A stretch of DNA of 64,000 nucleotides from Lachnospiraceae bacterium P6A3 (GCA_000702085.1 JNKP01000001.1:248001-312000); one strand, 5' to 3'; shown: positions 42,488 to 50,667, counted from the first letter of the stretch. Program-made: numbers and translations. Notes: generated by a model from the letters alone, not told the origin.

Positions 42488-43489
42488 TCAGGGTGTCTTT
42501 AATGTTGCTGTAATAGCATCAATGATGTTTTCCACGTTAACTCTGTCTGCGACTGCGGAATAGTTGAGTGCTACACGGTGACGAAGAACAAGATGAGCCA
42601 TCTGCTTGACATCATCGGGTACAACATAGGTTCTTCCGTTAAGAAGTGCGGTTGCCTTGGCGGTACGCATAAATGCGATTGATGCTCTGGGGCTCGCTCC
42701 CATTTTTACATATGAAGCCATCTGAGGTCCGAGAAGTCTCTGGGGATCTCTGGTTGCGGTAACGATGGCGGAAATATACCACTTAATGCTCTCGTCCACG
42801 TAAACCTTCTCAGTGATCTCCTGAAGCTTATCCACGTCCTTGATGGTCATTACGGGAGGCTTCTTCTCAAAAGCGTGATTCTCGATTCTGTTAAGAACCT
42901 CGACTTCCTCTGCCGCGATAGGATAAGAGATAACCTCTTTGATCATGAATCTGTCGGTCTGTGCTTCGGAAAGAGGATATGTTCCTTCCTGCTCGATAGG
43001 GTTCTGTGTAGCGATTACTATGAAGACATCCTCGGGCATGTTGTAAGACTTGGTACCGATTGTAACCTGATGCTCCTGCATGGCTTCAAGCATTGCAGAC
43101 TGAGTCTTTGCCGAAGATCTGTTGACCTCGTCCAGAAGTACGAAATTGGCAAAAACAGGTCCGAAGACAGTATCGAATGTGGATGTCTGTCTGTTATAGA
43201 TCTGTGTTCCGATAATATCGCTGGGAAGAAGGTCGGGAGTGCACTGGATTCTCGAAAATTTTCCGTCCACCGCTTCTGAAATAGCCTTTGCGGCCGTGGT
43301 CTTTGCAAGACCGGGAACGGATTCGATAAGAATATGGCCGTCAGCTAAAATGGCCGTAAGAAGTGATGTCTCGAGGCTTTTCTGTCCTACAACCACGCTT
43401 TCGAAATAACCGGAAAGTTTGGCAATCATATCGCGGCTGTACTGAAACTCTTCCTGAGTCACCTTGGACTGATTTGTATCGTAAGGCAT
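42488..43489 (-). CDS. MoxR-family AAA+ ATPase
   Basis: 333 residues. Walker A is ESVPGLAKTTAAK (56-68), Walker B is FVLLDEVNR, and sensor 1 lies in FIVIATQNPIEQEGTYPL. The C-terminal lid has GASPRASIAFMRTAKATALLNGR. MoxR ATPases act as chaperones that activate vWA proteins. First gene of a six-gene coupled operon: MoxR, DUF58, small membrane protein, BatA, BatB, TPR. Confidence 0.94.
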   Translation of the reverse strand: MPYDTNQSKVTQEEFQYSRDMIAKLSGYFESVVVGQKSLETSLLTAILADGHILIESVPGLAKTTAAKAISEAVDGKFSRIQCTPDLLPSDIIGTQIYNRQTSTFDTVFGPVFANFVLLDEVNRSSAKTQSAMLEAMQEHQVTIGTKSYNMPEDVFIVIATQNPIEQEGTYPLSEAQTDRFMIKEVISYPIAAEEVEVLNRIENHAFEKKPPVMTIKDVDKLQEITEKVYVDESIKWYISAIVTATRDPQRLLGPQMASYVKMGASPRASIAFMRTAKATALLNGRTYVVPDDVKQMAHLVLRHRVALNYSAVADRVNVENIIDAITATLKTP

Positions 43490-43567
43490 TTTATTTTCCC
43501 CTTCAAAAAAATATTAACAAGAGTTATTTTACTATAAATCGGCTCATTCTTCAAAATAAATGAAAAA

Positions 43568-43620
43568 GGGACGTTTCCCCGGTCACCATCCTACAAAAAT
43601 GATGACGGAAGAAACGTCCC
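43568..43620. repeat. REP-like inverted repeat
   Basis: GGGACGTTTC (43568-43577) and GAAACGTCCC (43611-43620) form the outer stem, and GTCACCAT/ATGATGAC the inner part. It lies between the ABC permease gene and the MoxR operon. The GGGACG.TTC core is shared with the 20.0-kb, 50.7-kb and 14.9-kb elements. Confidence 0.75.
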
Positions 43621-43634
43621 GTTCGTCACGAATA

Positions 43635-44300
43635 TCAGAACTCCTTTTTCTGCATTATCCTGATGCTGCACACCATTGAAACGGATAAAATCACCACACT
43701 GAGTGCATATAGTACAAAGATCACGGTCAGCGGAGCTATTCCGGCAGCTTTAGCGGCAAGGGCTTCAAAATCAACCCCCAAAGCATTGCTTAAATATTCC
43801 GCCGCTCCCTTTCCGGCAATCAGGATAAGGATTATGATTCCGCATATAACGAAAAGCACGATCTTGCTTTTCTCCGAAGAATATTTAAATTCCATCGGTA
43901 CCATGACAGACAGGATCAGGAAAAAAATGGGAAGGATCATGAAATCTTCCATGAACAACTCGGAGGGAGTAAAGGGCGTCTTCTGGATGAAAAGCGAGAT
44001 AAACTGCATAACCACTGCAAATGCCCAGGTTAAGAAAAGTCCCGTCACTGCGAATATGTATTTGGCAACGGCATATTCTCCGGGGCGGACGGGCATGGTC
44101 ATAAGAAATCCCATTCCGTTCTCGTGATTGTCATATGAGATGGTCGAAATGATCAGCATCAGTCCGATCATCGGAAAATAAGACACTATAAAACTCGTGT
44201 CCATAGCATAACTGAGCATGATCGACACAAAAAAGTACAGGATAAGAAGCTTTTTTTGTACCATTATGACTCTGAAATCTTTTACCAATAAACCTTTCAT
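43635..44300 (-). CDS. ABC-2-type permease subunit
   Basis: 221 residues with six membrane helices. The DHENGMGFLMTMPVRPGEYAVAKY loop after the second helix is characteristic of ABC2_membrane_5 permeases of GntR(YtrA)-controlled transporters. It follows the ATPase gene with a four-base overlap. Substrate is unknown; relatives act in cell-envelope stress or peptide resistance. Confidence 0.85.
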   Translation of the reverse strand: MKGLLVKDFRVIMVQKKLLILYFFVSIMLSYAMDTSFIVSYFPMIGLMLIISTISYDNHENGMGFLMTMPVRPGEYAVAKYIFAVTGLFLTWAFAVVMQFISLFIQKTPFTPSELFMEDFMILPIFFLILSVMVPMEFKYSSEKSKIVLFVICGIIILILIAGKGAAEYLSNALGVDFEALAAKAAGIAPLTVIFVLYALSVVILSVSMVCSIRIMQKKEF

Positions 44301-45148
44301 TTATTATTTCCTCCCAGCATCAGGACGATAATGTCGTCAATATGAGCATTCTCAACAACAGCCTTCGGATAGTTCTCCGCATAGAACTGCTTCTCCGAAG
44401 TAAGGCAGGTATAGCTGTAGCTGTCTTTTTGCGAAGCGATGATGTATTTCTTATCGAGAGATTCGTAGTCATCTTCTCCGACTTTGACAAGACCGTACTT
44501 TCCCAGAAGCACATCCGTATCTTCGTGGAGTATTATCCTGCCGTTATCGATCATGTAAATATCATCGCAAAGCCCTTCGAGGTCGGATGAAATGTGGGAA
44601 CTGATGATAACGCTTCTTGTCTGGTCTTCTCCCAGATAGTCCCTGATCATCTGAAGAACATCATTTCTTGCAATAACATCCAGTCCGGCAGTAGGCTCAT
44701 CCAGTATCAGGATCGAAGCTTTGTGACTCATTGCGGTAAGGACTCTCAGTTTTGCTTTCATGCCGCTTGAGAAATCCTTTAGAGGCTTGTCCAAAGGAAG
44801 ACTCTGGGCCTTACACTTATCCTTAAAATCAGTCTCATCAAAGTCCTCGTAAAAGCTTCCAAGAATACTGATGACATCTTTAACGGTAAGGACCGAGCAA
44901 AAGCCGGTATCGGAAAGAGCTACACCGATTTTCTTTTTATCCTCTCCGGTAAAATCACCGGGATTTTTTCCGAATACTTCTATCTCTCCTCCGTCGGTCC
45001 TTATAAGACCGAGGATTGCTTTTATCGTGGTGGTCTTGCCGGCTCCGTTTTTACCGATTATTCCGGTAACCCTTCCCTCCGGCACTTCCATTGAAACGTC
45101 TAATTTAAAATCCTTATAATCTTTTTGAAGATTCTTTAATCTGATCAT
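44297..45148 (-). CDS. ABC transporter ATPase (YtrB-like)
   Basis: The start at 45148 (MIRLKNLQKDYKDF) has AAGGTGA upstream; longer frames overlap the regulator. 283 residues: Walker A GKNGAGKTTT, Q-loop, signature FSSGMKAKL, Walker B ILILDEPTAGLD and switch ISSHISSDLE. The C-terminal ~60 residues are an accessory domain. It pairs with the permease downstream and the GntR regulator upstream. Confidence 0.92.
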   Translation of the reverse strand: MIRLKNLQKDYKDFKLDVSMEVPEGRVTGIIGKNGAGKTTTIKAILGLIRTDGGEIEVFGKNPGDFTGEDKKKIGVALSDTGFCSVLTVKDVISILGSFYEDFDETDFKDKCKAQSLPLDKPLKDFSSGMKAKLRVLTAMSHKASILILDEPTAGLDVIARNDVLQMIRDYLGEDQTRSVIISSHISSDLEGLCDDIYMIDNGRIILHEDTDVLLGKYGLVKVGEDDYESLDKKYIIASQKDSYSYTCLTSEKQFYAENYPKAVVENAHIDDIIVLMLGGNNK

Positions 45149-45191
45149 TATGATCACCTTTCTGCCATACGGCATCAGCTTTAAAATATGG

Positions 45192-45569
45192 TCACTGAGG
45201 ATCTTCAAGTATGATCTCGATCATTTCCCTGATCTCATCATCGGAAAGACCTACGGATCTTGCTTTACTTACGGAAGCGGCAAAATCGTCCTCAACAGCT
45301 TTCTTTCTGGCCTCGATTGCAAGCTGCCTGTCGGTTTCCGCCACATAGCTTCCTTTTCCGTGGACCGTTACAGTGAACCCTTCCTCTTCAAGTTTGTCAT
45401 ATGCCTTCTTGACTGTCAGGGCACTGATCTTTAATTCTCCGGCAAGGTTTCTTACCGAGGGGAGCGCTTCCCCCTCCTTAAGACTGCCGTCTATGATCTC
45501 CTGCTTGATCTGATCCATGAGCTGCTCGTAAACAGGGACCATTGAAGTGTTGTTAATGATGATCTTCAT
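45192..45569 (-). CDS. GntR-family regulator, YtrA subgroup
   Basis: 125 residues. The winged helix-turn-helix reads PVYEQLMDQIKQEIIDGSLKEGEALPSVRNLA...ISALTVKKAYDKLEEEGF. The short C-terminal helical domain of about 45 residues is diagnostic of YtrA regulators, which repress their own ABC-transporter operon. A palindromic operator sits just upstream. Confidence 0.92.
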   Translation of the reverse strand: MKIIINNTSMVPVYEQLMDQIKQEIIDGSLKEGEALPSVRNLAGELKISALTVKKAYDKLEEEGFTVTVHGKGSYVAETDRQLAIEARKKAVEDDFAASVSKARSVGLSDDEIREMIEIILEDPQ

Positions 45570-45589
45570 TATATTTCTCCTTCACAATA

Positions 45590-45626
45590 AACAGTGTATA
45601 ACAGTTTATAACTGTTGTCAACTGTT
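45590..45626. promoter_or_regulatory. Palindromic operator for the YtrA-type regulator
   Basis: AACAGTTTATAACTGTT (from 45600) is a near-perfect palindrome, flanked by further AACAGT (45590) and AACTGTT (45620) half-sites. Thus four half-sites lie within 37 bases, 21 bases upstream of the regulator start. YtrA regulators bind such tandem dyads; autoregulation is inferred. Confidence 0.7.
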
Positions 45627-45642
45627 ATATGGTGTTTATTTG

Positions 45643-45686
45643 CAAAAAAAAATGACACCGGAGTGGCTATGTAACTCCGGTGTCAT
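45643..45686 (-). terminator. Rho-independent terminator after the TetR operon
   Basis: ATGACACCGGAGT (45652-45664) pairs with ACTCCGGTGTCAT (45674-45686), and an A-run at 45644-45652 supplies the minus-strand U-run. Confidence 0.92.
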
Positions 45687-45695
45687 GTATCGGAT

Positions 45696-46289
45696 CTATT
45701 TGGTTTTTATGCCGAGTTTACCAAGGAGCAGTTCTCCCATGTTGTACATCATCTTGTACGCCTTATCCTTGGATAATTTGTTTTTATCGGTCATCATCAT
45801 AATCGCAAGACCGTGGGTATAGATTACCGTATCCCTTACGGCTTCTCCCAAAAGTTTCGGAGAAACATCGTATTCTTTTGACAGAAGATCGAATGCATGC
45901 CTGTCAAATTGAAATTCAAATATACTCCTGCCCTCATAGGGATCTTCTCCGATTGTTTCCATGGGATCGTCCACACATAAAAATCTGAATACGTGGGGAT
46001 GATCGCATGCAGCTGACAGATAGATCTTGCCGGAAATAAAGAAGGCTTCAATCGCGCCTTTACCTTTCATTGCTTCTTCCATGGGACCGAAAAGCTTGTT
46101 TCCGGCATATGCCATAAGTTCCTTCTTCAGATCCGTCATGCTGCCGAATTGCCAGGAAACAGGCTGGGTTGAACAACCGAGTGATGCGGCTATGGGCTTG
46201 ATACCCACAGCACCTATTCCCGATTTATCCAGAAGCTCATATGCCGCTTCCAATATCATCTCTCTTGTAATTTGAGTTTTTCTTCCCAT
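45696..46289 (-). CDS. TetR/AcrR-family regulator
   Basis: 197 residues. The N-terminal HTH reads TREMILEAAYELLDKSGIGAVGIKPIAASLGCSTQPVSWQFGSMTDLKKEL. The recognition helix is atypical: 'CSTQPVSWQFGSM' instead of '..ALYHHF..'. It is the third gene of an operon with two flavoproteins and probably represses the shared promoter at about 47.5 kb, where two overlapping palindromes overlap the -10 box. The ligand is unknown. Confidence 0.88.
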   Translation of the reverse strand: MGRKTQITREMILEAAYELLDKSGIGAVGIKPIAASLGCSTQPVSWQFGSMTDLKKELMAYAGNKLFGPMEEAMKGKGAIEAFFISGKIYLSAACDHPHVFRFLCVDDPMETIGEDPYEGRSIFEFQFDRHAFDLLSKEYDVSPKLLGEAVRDTVIYTHGLAIMMMTDKNKLSKDKAYKMMYNMGELLLGKLGIKTK

Positions 46290-46300
46290 GTATTAAATCC

Positions 46301-46951
46301 TTAAGCATAAGGTTTGTAATCAAGAGGCTCCTTGCATCCGAGACTCTCTCCGTCTCTGATGAAGCTTTTTCTGACCACAGTCTTAAAAAAGAAACCGACT
46401 AAAACTCTCACGGGTGTGGGGAAAATCTCGGGACCGGTAAACGCCTTGCACTTATCGGAATTAAAATTCCCGCATGAAGCGAATTCTCTTCCCATCTCGG
46501 CGTACGGGCTCGTTGCCTTAACCCTGTTCTCGTCATTTAAAAATCTTATCTCAAAATTACCGCCCTTGCAAAGAGTTCCTCCGTATTCACATCCGAGGTA
46601 CCCTGCAAGTTTTTCAAGATAAGCCTCGCCGCATCTTAGCTGCACCCCTTCCGCAAATCCGCTCTGGAGTATGAAAGACATCTTTGCGTTACCTGTTTTG
46701 GGAGTTAAGGTTTCCAGAAATTCCATCAGAAGTCCGGGAATGCATTCCACATAAAGAGGAATTGCAATCAGTATATTATCGCTTTCATCATAGGACTTTC
46801 GTATCGCATCCCATGAAGCTTTATCCGATATCTCATATCTGTCGCAGGTATTGCCTCCCTCGCACATACCCTTTGTAAATTCATCAAGTATTTTATCCGT
46901 ATTACTGAACTTCTTGATTCTGGGGCTTCCGTTTATTATCAGTGCATGCAT
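46301..46951 (-). CDS. Flavodoxin-fold NAD(P)H-dependent oxidoreductase
   Basis: 216 residues. The flavodoxin-like start ALIINGSPRIKKFSNTDKIL binds FMN phosphate, and NILIAIPLYVECIPGLLMEFLE is the second family motif. Later cysteines (RCGEAYLEK, GCEYGGTLCKG) may be structural. It overlaps the upstream gene by 13 bases. It probably acts as a cytoplasmic FMN reductase for quinones, nitro-compounds or similar; substrate unknown. Confidence 0.8.
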   Translation of the reverse strand: MHALIINGSPRIKKFSNTDKILDEFTKGMCEGGNTCDRYEISDKASWDAIRKSYDESDNILIAIPLYVECIPGLLMEFLETLTPKTGNAKMSFILQSGFAEGVQLRCGEAYLEKLAGYLGCEYGGTLCKGGNFEIRFLNDENRVKATSPYAEMGREFASCGNFNSDKCKAFTGPEIFPTPVRVLVGFFFKTVVRKSFIRDGESLGCKEPLDYKPYA

Positions 46952-47445
46952 GATACCGCCTCCTTTATCTCTTTTTCATCGAATACTCCCAGTGATTTGC
47001 TCTCAAGATTGAGGGCTGCTCTCTCCACCCATCTTTCCAGATATTCTTTGTCGGCATCCCCCTTGATGATCAATCCCACATCGGCATTCTTTCCGTATCT
47101 GGAGATATGATTCATCTGTCCTTTATAAAAATGGAGATTCATGGTCAGGATAGGAAGTATTCTGTCAAAAACGTTCTTTCCTTTATGGTCGATATAACCC
47201 AGCGCAGTATCAGATATTACCCAGTACTGATCCGCATGAATAAGTTTCTTCAAGATAATCTCATAATCATCTTTGATGGAACATTCACCGGGTGTTTTGA
47301 GCCAGCAATAATTACATCCGATGCAATGACCGATATTGAGAGAGCCCGCTTCGACGATATCAATTTCTGTATTTGACGATTCAGCCTGTTTACGTAATCC
47401 TTCGGTGATCGAAGTATCCGAAGTCGTATTGACTATAAGGATCAT
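46939..47445 (-). CDS. FMN-dependent reductase with CxxCxxC motif
   Basis: 168 residues with a flavodoxin-like fold. GHCIGCNYCWLKTPGECSIKDD provides C41-C44-C47 and C55, the pattern of iron-sulfur flavoproteins and related NADPH-dependent FMN reductases. YWVISDTALGYIDHKGKNVFDR replaces the usual 'SPVYFGxxSxxxKxxxDR' loop. First gene of the TetR operon, with GGAGGAA before the ATG. Cluster binding would require anaerobic conditions; the exact cofactor is uncertain. Confidence 0.8.
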   Translation of the reverse strand: MILIVNTTSDTSITEGLRKQAESSNTEIDIVEAGSLNIGHCIGCNYCWLKTPGECSIKDDYEIILKKLIHADQYWVISDTALGYIDHKGKNVFDRILPILTMNLHFYKGQMNHISRYGKNADVGLIIKGDADKEYLERWVERAALNLESKSLGVFDEKEIKEAVSCMH

Positions 47446-47474
47446 GATATTCCTCCTACGATTAAATGAAATAA

Positions 47475-47504
47475 TATAAACCCGTTTATATAAACACGTT
47501 TATA
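47475..47504. promoter_or_regulatory. Two overlapping palindromic operators for the TetR regulator
   Basis: TATAAACCCGTTTATA (47475-47490) and TATAAACACGTTTATA (47489-47504) are consecutive 16-bp dyads offset by 14 bp and sharing TA. The second overlaps the -10 box. Dimer pairs of a TetR protein would occlude the promoter. Confidence 0.8.
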
Positions 47505-47530
47505 TTATTCCGATTTTATGTATATGTCAA
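47502..47530 (-). promoter_or_regulatory. Sigma-A promoter of the flavoprotein/TetR operon
   Basis: On the minus strand a perfect TTGACA (47530-47525) is followed by a 17-base spacer and TAATAT (47507-47502). The start codon of the first gene lies about 57 bases downstream. Confidence 0.8.
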
Positions 47531-47550
47531 TAGTAACCGTCCCACATATT

Positions 47551-47583
47551 CAAAAAAAATTTGGGACGCACCGGCGTCCCAAA
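47551..47583 (-). terminator. Rho-independent terminator after the PurA-like gene
   Basis: TTTGGGACGC (47560-47569) pairs with GCGTCCCAAA (47574-47583) around ACCG, with eight A residues at 47552-47559 giving the U-run. Confidence 0.92.
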
Positions 47584-47588
47584 ATCTT

Positions 47589-48788
47589 TCAGCTCTCACT
47601 TTGATACGAGTAATAAAAATGTCTAAACACATCGTTAAATTCGTGCCTTACGGGCAATTCATCCGCATCAATATCCCCATCTGCCATCTTCATCCTGTTA
47701 TCCGTTTCGTTCAGATGAGTAATGAAAAGTGATACTTTTAAATCCTTTAATCCGTTTTCTTCAAGGTCCTTTTTTACGGGAGCCAGAAACTCATAGGTGC
47801 TGCCGTGTCTTGCATATCTGATGCTGCCCTGCCATGGATTATCTTCATTGGTCATATCATGTTCGATATTTCCGAGTGCTTCTTTGTCACATTCGTAAGG
47901 AAGCGGACCGGCACCGTGCCTTGTTACATAGGATCTGGTTACATACACGGCCTCATGAAGCTTAAGACCTGCTTCACCCAGGATCGTAAGCGGATTATAA
48001 AGTCCGGTTCTTGATGCCGTTACGTGAGGAGAAAACGGCGATATCTCGGGATCCAGCAAAAGCCCCTGGCCCGATTCAAAAATAATATCGTCATAACCCA
48101 TGAAAAAGTCCCGGGTATCATCTGTGATCTTCACGTACTTAAGGGCGTTATTCTTCATTTCGGAGGCGGCATTTTCAATCACTGCAGGATCCTTAAGCAT
48201 ATCGATCATGCCGGAGATCTCTTCATTTTCGGTGCCGCCGATTTCTTTACGGATTTCTTCAAGTCTTGGGATGCAGTATTTTTTTCTGATATCAAGAATT
48301 GATTTAACTGTTGCGGTTATATCCTGCCGGATAATATTATCTACCGTAATCCCATATCCTGCCTTTGTTCTGAGGTCGCATTCATTTATGCCCATTCCGC
48401 AGCTTCCGTGCCTGCCCTCTCCCCGCATGGTCTCTGCGATCATGTTGATCAGGATATCATCGATTATAGTAACGCAGGTTTCCGGGTGGCAATAAATCTT
48501 CGGGCATCTTCCTCCCGCCCTTTTAAATTCCGTTACCTCTTCATCAAGTTTGTACAGATCCGGGTAGTAAGTCCGGGCCCAGTATGTATCCGCATTACGA
48601 AAAGAGCCCGCCGACAACTGATGAAAAACAAACCTTTTTCCGTTTGTTTCAACAGTATGTCCCGCCTGGGCTCCACCGTTATGCTTTATTACAAGGGGAT
48701 TTCCGGACTTGCTGCAGAAAACATCCGTAGCAAGTCCCTTTCCCTCATCTCCGAATCCTTTTCCTATCACCGCCCGGATCTTTGGCAT
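47589..48788 (-). CDS. Divergent adenylosuccinate-synthetase-family (PurA-like) ligase
   Basis: PurA enzymes join aspartate to a purine nucleotide using GTP. The core motifs are kept: GFGDEGKG (11-18, catalytic D14), HNGGAQAGHTVE (catalytic H44), the GQGLLLDPE region, VTASRTGLYN and YVTRHGAGPLP. Deviations from normal PurA are clear: GKGFGDEGKGLATD replaces xQWGDEGKGKIVD, GAQAGHT replaces xHNAGHT, and the chain is about 30 residues shorter (399). D14 argues against a PurZ-type phage enzyme. It is the last gene of an operon with a vWA protein (two bases upstream) and a pseudokinase-like protein, so it is more likely a specialised paralog than the housekeeping purA. Confidence 0.82.
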   Translation of the reverse strand: MPKIRAVIGKGFGDEGKGLATDVFCSKSGNPLVIKHNGGAQAGHTVETNGKRFVFHQLSAGSFRNADTYWARTYYPDLYKLDEEVTEFKRAGGRCPKIYCHPETCVTIIDDILINMIAETMRGEGRHGSCGMGINECDLRTKAGYGITVDNIIRQDITATVKSILDIRKKYCIPRLEEIRKEIGGTENEEISGMIDMLKDPAVIENAASEMKNNALKYVKITDDTRDFFMGYDDIIFESGQGLLLDPEISPFSPHVTASRTGLYNPLTILGEAGLKLHEAVYVTRSYVTRHGAGPLPYECDKEALGNIEHDMTNEDNPWQGSIRYARHGSTYEFLAPVKKDLEENGLKDLKVSLFITHLNETDNRMKMADGDIDADELPVRHEFNDVFRHFYYSYQSES

Positions 48789-48790
48789 AT

Positions 48791-49693
48791 TTAAAAGAAA
48801 AGTCCTTTCTTTTTGGTTTTGACAGTAAGTTCACTGAGAGCTCTCTTAACTACGGGAAGCTTTGCATCAGGCCACTGTTTAAGAGTATCCTCAAGTGACA
48901 TTCCCTCATTCATCTGAATGGTGCTGATAACTATCTCGGGAATGCAATCGATCTCATCGGTTCTGATAACCATAGTGTGTCCGGGAAGAAAACTTACAAT
49001 GTTTTTGGCCTTTTTAAAATCGTTGTCAAGGAAGAGATGGAAAAGATTAAACTTCTCCTCGGCACCCTTTACAATATCTCCGACTTTAAGGTCCACTTTC
49101 TCGCCGAATACTCTTTCATACAAAACGGGAAGGTTGCCGGGCTCTCCTTCTTTTCTGCAATCCGCAGAATCACCGATTGTGAAAATATACCCTTTCTTCT
49201 TTCTCTTTTCATAACTGTCAAGAGTTGTATGCTTAGCGGCAAAATACCAGAGAAGGTTGGGAACAACTCTTCCGCTGCCCGCATTTTCCAGCCACAGATC
49301 AAGGAGCTGCTCGGCAATTCTGATGTCGGATTCAAACTGGGTTACCTGAAGAGGTGATATGTCATCAACATCTCCGTACGCCGCAAACATCAGAGCGGGG
49401 TCTTTGACCGCATTGGTGGAATACAGCTTCATCATGGTCTCATTAAGAGATTCCTGTGCAACCATCTTTGCGAGATATCCCATTGAACCGGTGACATCAA
49501 GGCCGAGGATAATGGGTAATGATTCGGGATGATCTTCGGAGTCTCTTGCTTCTCTTGTCTGAATAAACCTGGGATCGAATCTCTGATCGCAGGAAGTGCT
49601 CTTGAAAATCTCCGTTTCGCTTGCCGCCTGTGCGATATTTCTGCTGTTTCTGAGTTTGTTCCAATCAGCTGCGGTATAACTTCCTCTGCCCAT
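48791..49693 (-). CDS. von Willebrand A domain protein (soluble, MGRGSYTAADW family)
   Basis: 300 residues without a signal or TM helix. The N-terminus MGRGSYTAADWNKLRNSRNI is a conserved module in this vWA family. The vWA MIDAS is LDVTGSMG (D66, S70), with AAYGDVDD and TIGDSADC as later metal-site regions. The 'WYFAAKHTTLDSYEKRKKKGYIFTIGDS' stretch matches TerY-like vWA proteins. The start has a perfect AAGGAGG. It is flanked by the pseudokinase-like protein and the PurA-like ligase in one operon, suggesting a complex. Function unknown. Confidence 0.85.
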   Translation of the reverse strand: MGRGSYTAADWNKLRNSRNIAQAASETEIFKSTSCDQRFDPRFIQTREARDSEDHPESLPIILGLDVTGSMGYLAKMVAQESLNETMMKLYSTNAVKDPALMFAAYGDVDDISPLQVTQFESDIRIAEQLLDLWLENAGSGRVVPNLLWYFAAKHTTLDSYEKRKKKGYIFTIGDSADCRKEGEPGNLPVLYERVFGEKVDLKVGDIVKGAEEKFNLFHLFLDNDFKKAKNIVSFLPGHTMVIRTDEIDCIPEIVISTIQMNEGMSLEDTLKQWPDAKLPVVKRALSELTVKTKKKGLFF

Positions 49694-49712
49694 CTTGTCC
49701 TCCTTAAATCAA

Positions 49713-50627
49713 TCAAAAATTCACATTCATCTGTGCAAAACGTCTTCCGCCGAACCCGTTCTCGATTACCTTGTCCCATTTTTCAAAATCCGCAAAAGCG
49801 TCGGGAGAAGGCTTCTCTTCCAGGAATTTTATCATTTCCTTCGGCACTTCATCTTTATGAATACCAAGGATCTTTACTGCCGTCTGTCTGAGTCCTTTAA
49901 GATCCGGATTACAGAAAGCCGTATTTCCGAAACCGCTCTTCGATGCAGTCCACCAATGTCCCATAAGCACCGCATGATGATTAAACGGGTTTATCCATAT
50001 GGTCTCTTCCGATATTCCTCCGTGTATCATATTGCTGTAATTCAAAACGCAGCAGATATTTTCCAGTCTTGAGATTATCCATGCCACATGCTCCGGCTTA
50101 AGGCTTCCGAACATGGGAAGAGGAAAGAGATTATCGGTCCTTGCGAAAGCAATCATTATTCCGCCGTCCTTCAGCTCGTAGGTGCCATTCGATCTCGGGA
50201 AGCACTCATTAAGCCCCTTAACATCCGCAGGCGGAAAAGAAAGCATACCGATTCCCGCAAGCATTCTGTCTGCCAAAGCACGTTCTCCCGCGCCGAAAAC
50301 ATAAAGAGCATTATTCTTGGTCAGGTATACTTTTGCTCCGCCGTCATCAAGCGAATACAGATATCTGACGGTGACGGTCTCGCCGTCAGCGGTTTCAAAC
50401 CGGGTTTCCTCGGCATTATCCCAGAGATAATCTTCAGTCTTCTTACCTTCGGCTTTTTCATCATGAATTCCGCGAAGATAATTCAGCATCTGTTTCCTGA
50501 ATTCTCTGTATCCGTAGAGCTCTTTGTCTTCAAAAAAAGACTTTCCGCCACAGTATTCGCAGACAAGCGCTCCGCTGCTGTCAACGGACATCTCACCGCC
50601 ACAGTTTTTGCATTTGAAACTGATCAT
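49713..50627 (-). CDS. Zinc-ribbon protein with degenerate protein-kinase-like domain
   Basis: The start at 50627 (MISFKCKNCGGEM) has GGAGG nine bases upstream. 304 residues. The N-terminal zinc ribbon has C6-x2-C9 and C23-x2-C26. The C-terminal part resembles a kinase C-lobe: LENICCVLNYSNMIHGGISEETIWINP keeps the spacing of 'HxDIxxxNI', but the catalytic Asp position is Gly (IHGG, 201-204), and the DFG-like position reads LMGHWW (221-226). It therefore looks like a pseudokinase; the similarity is by pattern only. First gene of the vWA/PurA-like operon. An adaptor or nucleotide-sensing role is conjecture. Confidence 0.68.
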   Translation of the reverse strand: MISFKCKNCGGEMSVDSSGALVCEYCGGKSFFEDKELYGYREFRKQMLNYLRGIHDEKAEGKKTEDYLWDNAEETRFETADGETVTVRYLYSLDDGGAKVYLTKNNALYVFGAGERALADRMLAGIGMLSFPPADVKGLNECFPRSNGTYELKDGGIMIAFARTDNLFPLPMFGSLKPEHVAWIISRLENICCVLNYSNMIHGGISEETIWINPFNHHAVLMGHWWTASKSGFGNTAFCNPDLKGLRQTAVKILGIHKDEVPKEMIKFLEEKPSPDAFADFEKWDKVIENGFGGRRFAQMNVNF

Positions 50628-50667
50628 GATATTATGCCTCCATACATAAAAGATTATATCATGATGA

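Noticed and set aside
42488-43489. MoxR-vWA defence system
   Set aside because: The neighbours (DUF58, two membrane vWA proteins, TPR) fit the Bat-type operon; no nuclease or other effector is present.
47589-48788. PurZ-type enzyme for 2-aminoadenine (Z) DNA
   Set aside because: PurZ lacks the catalytic Asp of PurA, but D14 in GFGDEGKG is present here; there is no DatZ/DpoZ or phage gene nearby.
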